Shown: piece by piece, positions 55,331-64,000 of the stretch
Numbering within the stretch: the stretch's first letter is position 1
Layout: the number at the start of each line of letters is the position of its first letter
Assembly (NCBI RefSeq): GCF_016086655.4
Contig: NC_052139.2
Coordinates: 25,858,002-25,922,001 of the forward strand
From: Lepeophtheirus salmonis
Lineage: Eukaryota; Arthropoda; Copepoda; Siphonostomatoida; Caligidae
Length of the DNA stretch: 64,000 nucleotides
Direction: 5' to 3'
Made by a program: the position numbers and the translations under genes
The notes under the pieces: generated by a model
Databases searched by the model: none
Told to the model about the DNA's origin: nothing
What the model saw: the letters and a program-made list of their open reading frames with translations, nothing else

Positions 55331-57335
55331 AACTGACACAAAACTACTAAAATCTGTAAAATATTATAAACTATTTTTCAAAATCCACTTTATACTATCT
55401 TTCCTTTTTTTTAAAGTATGGTATGTGCATACATATAAATCCGGTTTGTTTTTAGCTTGCCTATCAATTTGTAATTGGTAGTATAAAGAACGATTTTTTT
55501 TTTCAAAACCTGTTTGAATGTACGTTTGTGCTCATAAATAAAGCAAAGGATTTTTTGGAGAGAAAATATATTTCGTCTCTAGTAATCACCTGAACGTAAA
55601 CCTACATATATTAAGAGCAAGAGAATAACTTCTCCAAAGCTCGTAGCATGACCTACGGCGATTGTGTCAGATTCATTTTCCTTTCTTAAAGCAATTTTTT
55701 ATGATTATTTTGAGCTTTTAATTATGTGATAGTTAGGACTTTAAATAAATGCTACATTTAAAATGAATGAAAATCCTTCATCAATTCGATTGATGTCTTT
55801 TGGGAAATTAAATATTTTCATGAGCATAAGTCTTGATACTTTTTACTCGAACTTGATCTATTATTACGATGAACTGCACACCACTTTACCAATATTAGAA
55901 ATATATTACAATTAATAAGTATTCACTAATTATGATAAATAATGGAACTAAGCCCGCAATGTAGTATATAAATTGGCTTCAATACCTTTAAAATAGACCT
56001 AATGGTAACCGACAATTTTAAGCCTATCATTAACGGGAATTATTCTTCTGATTCTCCATTCCTTTAATATCAACGAACTCTTCCGAAAATTACAAATAAT
56101 CTTGTTTTCCTCAATATATAATTTTTTTAAATTTATCAAATTGAAGCTTGGAGTATATTTATATTCTTCAAGGCACGAATTTTTATTTGTGGGACCCACT
56201 AAGGGACAAATTGGAGACTGCTTGTCCCCGGGACAAATGTGGACTTAGAATGCCAGATTTTTTTACATTTCTATTCAAACAAGTTTAAATATTAAATATA
56301 TCCATGTACTATTAACTTATTTTCACTTTTGTTTTTTCTAACGGTCCTCAGGATAATCATAAACATATATAATTGCATTCTTTGTATGTTAAGAAGTACT
56401 TTTAGAATAAATCTTGTTTAGTTTTATTCATCAAAGTAAGTTCAAAAATAGCACGCCTAAGAATGTAATAACATTTTTTTGCTTTTTTTAGACAGACATA
56501 CTTTTTTAAATACTATACCAGATTTTAGAACATAGGCTTATGTGTACAAATTTTTGAGACTCATGGACTCATTTGCTATTTAAAAAAATATCATTTCAAT
56601 ATAAGGATGCTTAATCCAGTTTATTGATTTACTACAAAAATAAATAAGCAAACTTACAACAAACATAATTAGGTTCATCTTAATATCTGTATCTGCTGGA
56701 ATGAAATCCAAAGACAGATTTGGAATCAGCGTCAAAAATACTGTAAGATATACTCGAAGCTATTTCTGATGAAAATTCTATGTTGACCCAAGTAATGACC
56801 CTATATAGTACTCACATATATCAATAAAATATTTGACTGTATGAAGTAAACAAATACACTAGGATTTTCTCCATTAGTTCATTTTTATTCAAGATTGATT
56901 TCAATTTGACGTACCGCTATTCGTGTTGAGACTCTGTTTTTGATTTGCTTTGTGGCATATAAAACTAAAACTGACATAATTACTCTAAATTTAGATTGAA
57001 GATGACATTTGTATTCTTTGATAAATAAGCATCTTCAATTTCTATGAACAAAATATTTTTATTAAACATTTGTAGATAGAACAAATTTTTCTTAAAGTAC
57101 ATAAAATTGTTCACCACAATAAAATATTGAGGAATAGATAATTATTCTATGCAAGGTAGAACATTGGGGTCAATATAAGTCCTTTAAATCAAATTAAGGA
57201 TTTAAACTAAAGCTAACATTCTTATGTATTTTTACGTATCTCACAAATTTGAATAAGCCTATAATTGACAAAAATATTTCCACATGGTATGGGGATTATT
57301 GCTTACATCGGATCTTACTATAAGGTGTTGTGGAG
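55331..57335. other. AT-rich stretch, nothing recognised
   Basis: Open frames are short and low-complexity (minus 55999-56199 is the longest). GGACCCACTAAGGGACAAAT and TTGTCCCCGGGACAAAT near 56190-56240 form a small inverted motif. No gene. Confidence 0.45.
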
Positions 57336-57341
57336 GTGTGA

Positions 57342-57840
57342 TTGGACATTATTGCTCTTGGCCAGTTCTGTAATGAATTATCGTGCGTCGAGTATGGAGG
57401 CCTCAAAGGATACAAAGAGAAACACTGCCTGAAAAAGAAAAACGCGTCAAAAGCGATGAAGGAAATTTGCAAAGTATATTTGGTTAATTCTACCCTTTAC
57501 TGTGAACAACTCGACCGTTTGCAGCTGGCGATCGAACAGAAGCGGCTAGAATTGGTGAATAGGAGACAAGAATACATTGTCAAGATAACGCTAGGCCACA
57601 CATATCTTTGATGACGCGTCAGAAGCTCTGAAAGCTCGGATAGTAAGTTCTTGTGGTAGTCATCAGGCTTGGGTCTACAAATTTGCCTTCAGCAAATACC
57701 TTTTAAAATTGGCTGTCTGAGTTTTTTTCCAATAGTGATAAATACTTTTTGTAAAAGAGCATTATGAAGTTGGACTATCGTTGGCAACAAGTTCTCAAAC
57801 AGAATGGGGCGTACTTGGCTAAAATTGGATGATTGTAACA
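57342..57840 (+). pseudogene. Mariner transposase, three retained blocks
   Basis: Block one, CLKKKNASKAMKEICKVY (57.43-57.48 kb), is the N-terminal helix-turn-helix region. It joins in frame to block two, LYCEQLDRLQLAIEQKR followed by LELVNRR (57.5-57.56 kb), the segment before the second catalytic D; the D block itself (HQDNARPHTSL-type) is frameshifted and reads KITLGHTYL with LMTRQKL after it. Block three, SIMKLDYRWQQVLKQNGAYL (57.76-57.82 kb), is the C-terminus. The first and third catalytic D blocks are absent. The first two blocks match the minus-strand copy at 36.75-37.09 kb. Confidence 0.72.
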
Positions 57841-57844
57841 CTTT

Positions 57845-58055
57845 TGATATAGCATATATATAGAAAATAACAAACAAATTACTTACAAAAATTGGGATAT
57901 TCTCATATTTTTTGGATTTTTGATCAAAATCATTTTGATATTAACGCAACACATACTAAAGTTCCGACTGTGTTCGATAAAATTTATGTTTTTGGTTTGC
58001 TCATAGAGATAATATGGCCGTTCATTCAAAATCAAGCTTTAAGGCTTTTTCTTAA
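57845..58055. other. AT-rich spacer, no gene
   Basis: Nothing recognised between two mariner remnants. Confidence 0.4.
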
Positions 58056-58059
58056 AATT

Positions 58060-58850
58060 CTGTAGAACAAACACAAACTTTCAGGCAGATCGGTATTTTT
58101 CTTTTTGTTTGGCATTCGTTTGAATCGAGGCAGGTGAGTGATTTTCAAAAAATGAATGAAAAATAATTTATTATATTGATTATATATTACTTTATGAAAA
58201 GCAAAACATCTCAGGAGAATGAAAAGAAGCTTGATAAACATTTTATGGGACTCTGCACTTTCTATTAGAGCAGTTTTTATGTGGTTTCAAAAATTTTGGA
58301 GTAGCCATATGGCAAGAGTGACGTTGGCCGCACTGTCGAGGTTACTACTCCAGAAATCATTGATGAAATCACTGATATGGGGATGGATGAAAAGAAGAGT
58401 GAAGATATTTTAGATTATTACTGCTGTGGGCATCTTGAGTTGAAACCCTATTTCCATTAATTTTGCAACCACAATTCCTGAGGTGTGAGCTGATGCATTG
58501 TGGTAATGGAAAATGACTTTTTTGTTGGCCAATCGTGGGCGATTTTCTTGTAGTTCGATTTCGAACGGTCCAATAACGGTGAATAATATGAACCCGTAAT
58601 AGTTTTACCCTTTTCCAGATAGTCGATGAGGATTATTCCTTGCAAATCCAAACGATAGTCTCCATAATCTTTACGGACGATTCTACAATTCAAGCCAATG
58701 CCAAACAGAAAGAAATTAACAAATATGGCTGAAAGTTGGTCTGTGTTCTTTCAAGAGATGATACTAACTAAATATAGTCTCAATACGCTTCAATAGTCCT
58801 ATCCCTTGCATTTTGCATGGACTTTTAATACACCCCTCGTATTCAGAAAT
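58060..58850. mobile_element. Rearranged mariner with inverted 5' ends on both sides
   Basis: The left 58060-58135 (CAAACTTTCAGGCAGATCGG, CTTTTTGTTTGGCATTCGTT) and the right read in reverse from 58760 (CCAACTTTCAGCCATATTTG, CTTTCTGTTTGGCATTGGCT) are both the mariner 5' leader, in inverted orientation. On the plus strand the left half reads EKKLDKHFMG and VEVTTPEIIDEITDMGMDEK (N-terminal part). On the minus strand the right half reads QGIILIDYLEKGKTITGSYY followed by SPLLDRSK and, in another frame, a degraded HHDNA-HT block. So an N-terminal half and a middle half face each other. TAATACACCCCTCGTA at 58832-58847 is a mariner-type terminal repeat on the right. Confidence 0.7.
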
Positions 58851-60435
58851 TATAAAAATAAATAGTTCAAAATTGTTTTTATGTTGATGAATCACATATA
58901 TTTTGTATTTTTATGGAAAGATTTTGTACCTCGACAACTTAAAATTTTATGATATTTAGTATTCATGGATATTTTGCCACTTAAACCTTAAATTTCACTT
59001 TTTTACAATCAAATTAATATGAGGACTTTGGATAGCTTCGAGCTATTTGTTAAAATATAACAACAAGTTCCTTAACGCTTATGTTAGTCACATGTACAGT
59101 GTAGTCAAATTTAAAAAAATTAATAATTTCAGCAAAATCCATTGTTTTGTCTGGCTATGATACTTGGACACACATATACTTGCATTATGTATATAGAGCC
59201 TATATACATAATATGCTGAAATAAAGACAAATCAAAGCTAGAAATTAAATACATGGTCCTATTCTTAATAGTTTAAAAGACAGTTTTCGTAGTCCAAAAT
59301 TATTAATTCGTCAAATAGGGTGTCTCATTTGACATAAATGAACAGCAAAAGAGTATTTGATAATAATATATTAGACCCTTGGTATCAAAAAACGAGATTT
59401 GAGTACTAAAAACGAAGATAAATATCAAAATTAATGCGAGTTATACACGGTACAAAAAGAGAATATTTATTTATGGGCAGCATGTTTGGAACTAAAATAC
59501 TTACACAATGAGGCAAGTTAAAAAAATTATATGTAGGTGTTGTTGGAAAGTATATGTTTCACCTACATATAATACTTATTTAAAAAAAAAAAAATCATGT
59601 ATCTGGATTCAAATCAGTAATTTGAAAGAAGCAACATCAAAATTTCATTTTTTTTCCCCTCACTTTACAGATTTTCAAAGACAAAAGCGTCCATGAAGGA
59701 CCATTTTTTTGGACGTTTGAAGGTTATTTTCCTGTTTAATGGAATAAAAATATCTGACAATACCAAATTCTCAACGTTTCTCATTATGGCACAGTCTAAT
59801 ATATATATATATATATAATAACTTCAAATTGTGAAATTCTATCTTTGTTAATTATGAAAATACACAAATATTCAAGGGTAGTGGTTTGTTTTGAAAAATA
59901 TTAAACACATGTAATAATCCCACTTGCAGCTTAGCTTGTATTGCTAATGAGTTCCCCCCTGAAAGGAATGAAATAAAAAATGAACCAATTATTTCTTTTA
60001 TATTCTCCTCATTGGGGAATAAATATTCCAGGTCTCTAGAATTCCATGTCTACAAGATATGTAAAAACTGAGAAGATAATACCTTTTATTTTAAGAATAT
60101 TACAGTTTGAATTACAAATAAAATGCACTTCATTATCTAAAAATATTATTTTCATCATATTATGAAAATGATATTAAAAATTTAATAGTTATAATATAAT
60201 GGACTGCATTTCTTCCAAATCAAAAATATCTCTAAAAAAAATTATTTTATCCTTTTATAATTCAATATCATGTAGATATCCTTCGAAGCTAAAACACAAA
60301 TTAAATTGAACTAGGATATAATTTGATCCATGAGATCAAATTTAATGTAATAGGCTTTAGTTTAAGGTATTATGCTATATCTTAAATAATTTATTTGCGT
60401 GTCATGTAAGTCCCCCTTTGAAAAACAATTATAAA
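58851..60435. other. AT-rich stretch, no supported gene
   Basis: Contains a (TA)n run at 59799-59818 and poly-A near 59582. The plus open frame 59508-59696 is unrecognised. Confidence 0.45.
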
Positions 60436-60439
60436 AACG

Positions 60440-60670
60440 CATCTATTTCAAAAACAGAGACAGCTACAGAATTGGACCATAAATAAAAGTTGGTTAGAAT
60501 TGTGAGTTACGTACGTAAGACTATGTTTCATTCTGATCAGACCAGATTCCTTGGCCTTGGAGGGCAAGTATGATTTTTTTATGTAATAAGTTGATTTGAT
60601 TTTATAAAAAATGATCGATTTCCCGCGTGATTTTTACAGTTTTTTTTTAAAGTACGGCTTGTAGATTTGA
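60440..60670 (+). repeat. Dispersed repeat R1, copy 2
   Basis: Partner of 13311-13536, same orientation: ATTTCAAAAACAGAGACAGC, ATAAAAGTTGGTTAG, GTGAGTTACGTACGTAAG, TTCTGATCAGACCAG and TTTTTTTTTAAAGTACGGCT. The two copies lie 47 kb apart. Confidence 0.6.
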
Positions 60671-61205
60671 AAATTATGGAGCAAATTGAAAAAAGGGAAA
60701 ATTTTAATTACATATTAATGAAAAAACAGGAATTATGGAGATCAAAGTGTGTCTAGCACCGAACTTTTTTTTTCGGTTTGGTCTTATGTTTTTTTTCTAG
60801 AACATTTGGATCGATTTTTTCGTCCAAACTCTCAGACCGTGGACGGATCTTTTTTTGGGCTCACTTTGTAGAAAAGACTTTATTGAGTCTCACTTTGGAA
60901 ACCGGTTTTTTTGGGTATTATATATTATGAGAGACCAATTTTTTTTCCTATATCAACTGTCATATCATTTTTTCCAAAAAAAATCTCAAAAGTACACAAT
61001 ATGTTCTGAAAAAAATACAGCGGTTATATAAGAGACGGCAAGATCAAAATTAATTCGAACATTCCCTGTTTAAACTTTATATAACGTCATTGTACATGAA
61101 AAAACATATGATGTTATATGTTTAATTTATCTGTAAAAACGGTCAAGTCCACTTTTTTTGGGACTGTCATAAGCAGAATTTTTCCTTGGGACCCATCTAG
61201 ATGGA
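60671..61205. other. AT-rich stretch with GGTCT-type phrases, no supported gene
   Basis: 60770-60905 contains TTTCGGTTTGGTCTTATG, CTCTCAGACCGTGGACGG and GAGTCTCACTTTGG, of the loose family noted at 40.95 and 53.46 kb. Confidence 0.35.
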
Positions 61206-61209
61206 ATCT

Positions 61210-61734
61210 TTATATTAGATGGGTCCAATTTGGCCCAACAAAAAATATAACTAATTCAGACCGGTCAAGAATTTCCAAACCGAAACCAAACACCAGTATG
61301 TGAGTACAGCAAAGTAAGGTTGATAGGAAGGTCATTTTGGTCGACAAGGAACATGGCAAGTTTGCAATGGGGTTGACCAATAAATAAATCACAAGGTCAA
61401 ACATTTGAATAAATTGCTTTAAATTTACTACAATCAATATTTCCACTTGGTCAATTATATGTTGCCTTTTCAAGAATGTCAAATGAGGTGTATATTTGAT
61501 TATATTTACATCAAATGCACAGAAAACAACAACAAAAATGTTGTATACAAGAAGGTTTTTAAGTAGAAATTTACCTATTATATAATTATAGAAAATCGTT
61601 AAAATAACAAAAATAAGAATGTTCACTAAAAAAGGGTTAAAAGTATCAAAAATACATAACATTTTATAATTCATCATCCAACGATAAAATGATTTAAAAA
61701 AAATGTGAAAACCTACTTCATTAAAATTTCCCAT
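61210..61734 (-). CDS. Unidentified 174-codon hydrophobic open frame
   Basis: The longest frame outside known elements. It is rich in Phe, Ile, Leu and Val with three or more possible membrane-spanning runs (FLVNILIFVILTIFY, LLVYNIFVVVFCAFD, LSTLLCCTHILVFGFGL). A multi-pass receptor or transporter exon is conceivable, and so is a chance frame, because T-rich minus-strand DNA gives hydrophobic codons by composition. No splice-site pair or neighbour supports either view. No family recognised. Confidence 0.2.
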   Translation of the reverse strand: MGNFNEVGFHIFFKSFYRWMMNYKMLCIFDTFNPFLVNILIFVILTIFYNYIIGKFLLKNLLVYNIFVVVFCAFDVNIIKYTPHLTFLKRQHIIDQVEILIVVNLKQFIQMFDLVIYLLVNPIANLPCSLSTKMTFLSTLLCCTHILVFGFGLEILDRSELVIFFVGPNWTHLI

Positions 61735-61813
61735 GTTTAAAATATATACACCAAATTTTTATATCCTTCATTGATTGTATACAAACAATACTTTAGTTTG
61801 ACGGCCCCTTGAC

Positions 61814-62002
61814 TTATTTTTTAATGTGAGGACAAAGAAATCCTCCCTTTCCAATGACCTCCCAAAAACTTTCCTTAATCATGCTACCAGATTTTAAATG
61901 ATGTGTTGGTCTTAGTATTTTACATTCATGTAGCAAGTGCAATGATGTTTCTTCTTGTTCATTGCACAAGTAGAAAAGTTTATCCCACAGAAAGAAAAAC
62001 AA
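61814..62002 (-). pseudogene. Possible non-LTR retrotransposon RT zinc-knuckle fragment
   Basis: The minus strand reads DKLFYLCNEQEETSLHLLHE followed by CKILRPTHH, an exact C-x8-H-x4-C spacing as in the zinc-binding motif found after reverse transcriptase in many non-LTR retrotransposons (CxxC-x8-H-x4-C); the first Cys is replaced here. The frame continues WEVIGKGGFLCPHIKK to a stop at 61814. No reverse transcriptase domain was found upstream, where a Tc1 remnant begins instead. The assignment is tentative. Confidence 0.4.
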
Positions 62003-62144
62003 TGTATAAAAGATAAAATAATTGATTCTGAAACTACTTTCATGCCCTTCAGTTTAGTTGATCATATTTTTCTCCCCTTTAAATTTTTTAAAATCATGCT
62101 TCAAGATGACAAGACTTGGGATTTGTGTGACATTGCTCAATCCC

Positions 62145-63194
62145 TCAAAAGTTGCTCACTTTGTTCTTAAAATAAATACAGAAAATTAAGATTTTACTTT
62201 GACTACTCATTCTTTGATAATATTTTTCGAGGGAAAATCCATCTTCAAAACCTTCCGCCATTAGGGTCTCTTTTTGGATGCAGTTAGTGATATAATTAGA
62301 TAATCGGATATATGAATGAACAAGATTATGACAACAGCTTGTGTTGATATCTTGGCTGTTGCCTGGCAACATCCCCTTACGCCAAAACTGAGGATTTTGG
62401 TCTTTGAGCTATGACTCAGTCATAGTAGAAGTGTGTGTAGGAGCACCATTCTGTTGAAAAATCACATCAGACCTACTCTGAACCAGTTTTCTTGATGCAA
62501 TGCAATTGGACCAGTAGATTTTGATCTCTCGAAAATTGGTTCAAGATGACCTTCCAGACTATCTAGACATAGCTATAAGCTGTCGAGCGAAAGCCTTGTG
62601 GCATTATGTGAGTGTCAGAGAGCACAGAAACTGGCATTGCTCCACAGACTTGGATTCCTGGAGATTTCTTAACAGTCTCAACGGGTATAGCATTTTCCCG
62701 ATCTATTGCGCAAATTCGATCGACCCGCTAGATTGGGATCCAAGACAAGGGAAAGGGTGACTCGTCACGAAAGATAAAACATTTCCAGTCTTCACAAGAC
62801 AGTTTCCTGGCTGTTTTCGAGAACTCGTGCCTACGATGAATGTTTTTTTTGCGTCAATCCTTTTGATGGACTTGCTGCCAAAAGTTTTTGCTAGATATCT
62901 GTTAATAGTATCCTTGGAGCCTATTTTGGTAATCCTTGATAAACAAAAAGCTATTTTTCTGCAGCTTTGAAGCGTTCTTAATAAAGATTTAAAAATAATA
63001 ATTTTTACTTTGAAGCTGTGTTTTTTCTGTCCCTTTCCAGTCTTGTCTCGCAGGCTATCACCTTTCTTGGACCTCATCAACCACTTATGAACAGTTCTGT
63101 ATGGTATATCTGTTTCATTAGCCACCTTTTTGAGTGATGATCCAGTCTTTATTCTAGCCACAGTCTCTGATTTTACCTCCAAATCATAAAACAT
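62145..63194 (-). pseudogene. Degenerate Tc1-like transposase, near full length
   Basis: ATG at 63194 opens DLEVKSETVARIKTGSSLKK and VANETDIPYRTVHKWLMRSK (first helix-turn-helix), KTGKGQKKHSFK (linker), SCRKIAFCLSRI and SKDTINRYLAKTFGSKS (second). After KKTFIVGTSS it loses frame; further pieces are VETVKKSPGIQVCGAM, HIMPQGFRSTAYSYV, FQQNGAPTHTSTMTES (second catalytic D changed to N, near 62450) and WRKGMLPGNSQDINT (third-residue block, acidic residue lost, near 62380), then a C-terminal run LMAEGFEDGFSLEKYYQRMS. Order and spacing are those of Tc1-like enzymes with no internal deletion, so this is an old copy decayed by point changes, unlike most others in the window. Confidence 0.72.
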
Positions 63195-63283
63195 GACTTG
63201 GCTCGGACTATTTTCACCTAGTCTTTATTCTAGCCACAGTCTCCAAATCATAATACATGACTTGGCTCGGAATATTTTCACCT
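63144..63283. repeat. Tandem duplication of a transposase start region
   Basis: AGTCTTTATTCTAGCCACAG begins at 63144 and again at 63220; both units run through CATGACTTGGCTCGGA and end TATTTTCACCT. The first is 76 bp and the second 64 bp, lacking about 12 bp (TGATTTTACCTC). Unit one includes codons 1-16 of the Tc1-like transposase; unit two is its upstream duplicate. Near-identity shows the duplication is younger than most decay in the gene. Confidence 0.88.
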
Positions 63284-64000
63284 CTGCTTTTGAACTATAA
63301 ATGCTGGCATACGTAGTTATAAACAGTTATTGTATTCAAATCCCTTTTTTTGTGTGTGTGTACTTTTGAATCTTGAAAGTATACCTGTTCTAATTAACAG
63401 GAGAGAAATAGGCTGATTGATCAATGTACCACTTATTATGAGACATAGTGGTGGTATATATCAATAATGAAAAAGTACCTTAGATTATTTAAAGTCTCTC
63501 CAAAAAAATAAAGAATAATAAATTATTCGTATATTGAATTCATAGAGTCGAGGTTTTGCAAAAATCTAAAAATTGTTCAGAGGAATTCATTATTAAAATG
63601 ATTTATCTAAAATAAATAATTGTGAAAATAAACAATAACAAACTTATACAACTAATATTGAAGGAATCCCAATACTTACTCCGACAAAAACGTCTTTAAA
63701 ATTAAATTAACTTATTTACTGCTCAGTTTTTGTCTTAAATCTTAAGAAAATGATCATTTTATGTTAATTTAAAGTAACTAGGTCAAAAGTGGGTAATTTT
63801 TTAATGTACATTTATTTGGTCAGATGGAGTTGCACTGATTAAGTATAAGTAAACATTATAGTTTTACACTTACTCCATATGACCTAGGAATGGTATTTGA
63901 AATCAAGGAACATTAAAAATCCTTCCTTCTCTAGGATTGATGGAGAATCGAACCTACGCGCATTAAGTTAAAGAGAATAATTTTTCTCCGTATTGTTTTT
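63284..64000. other. AT-rich end of the window; repeat R2 copy 2 at 63806-63865
   Basis: GTACATTTATTTGGTCAGAT followed by GGAGTTGCACTGATTAAGTA matches 15226-15290. GGAGAATCGAACCTACG at 63942-63958 resembles a reversed tRNA B box but no A box is visible before the window ends. No gene. Confidence 0.4.

Noticed and set aside
57689..57877. Minus open frame of 62 codons
   Set aside because: Antisense of the mariner C-terminus on the plus strand.
63942..63990. Reversed tRNA B-box-like sequence GGAGAATCGAACC
   Set aside because: No A box or cloverleaf can be drawn before the window ends; a single 11-bp match is expected by chance or from a SINE.

Overview
The window looks like an AT-rich (roughly two-thirds A+T, not counted exactly) intergenic, intronic or heterochromatic stretch of an arthropod nuclear genome. 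The mixture of Tc1/mariner, piggyBac and hAT remnants fits a copepod of the salmon-louse (Lepeophtheirus/Caligus) kind, but that assignment is from memory of these families and is an inference. There are no operons, no bacterial-type genes, no rRNA or convincing tRNA, and no host protein-coding gene that I can name. Almost everything recognisable is a transposable element or its wreckage.

Layout. 0.2-1.5 kb: a full-length Tc1/mariner element (maT-like, D-D-D) with TA target sites and 23-bp inverted ends, disabled by three frameshifts and a stop. 3.7-5 kb: an LTR-retroelement gag-protease fragment and a hAT C-terminal remnant. 7.7-8.2 kb: a very short mariner deletion derivative. 10.85-13.05 kb: a nearly full-length, frameshifted copy of a repetitive gene family of unknown function (CDGT and PLQWCICMLH motifs). 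16.9-23 kb: five Tc1/mariner-type remnants, three of which keep the N-terminal helix-turn-helix and the C-terminus but lack the middle. 26.5-35 kb: three pieces of one maT-like family, a piggyBac with a defined TTAA edge, and one further maT-like remnant. 36.7-40.1 kb: a cluster of mariner N-terminal and C-terminal pieces in both orientations. 43.5-46.4 kb: a hAT remnant, a Tc1/mariner N-terminus split by a hAT-type MITE, and another deleted mariner. 48-55.4 kb: mariner ends, MITEs with 8-bp target duplications, a foldback element and an unusual interlaced palindrome. 57.3-63.3 kb: two deleted or rearranged mariners, a possible RT zinc knuckle, an unexplained hydrophobic open frame and a degenerate Tc1 with a duplicated start.

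How the parts relate. At least ten Tc1/mariner copies from several families share one architecture: terminal repeats or flanks plus the two ends of the transposase, with the catalytic middle deleted. Such copies cannot move by themselves and would need a transposase supplied elsewhere. Nested insertions at 44.6 and 55.0 kb give a relative chronology in which hAT-type MITEs entered older repeats.

I did not find a multi-gene system. The most interesting items are the unclassified repetitive gene at 10.85 kb, the convergent internal deletions, the A-B-A'-B' interlaced palindrome at 53.14 kb, and two unusually long open frames (40.39 and 61.21 kb) without recognised homology. All family assignments come from reading translations by eye; none was checked against a database.
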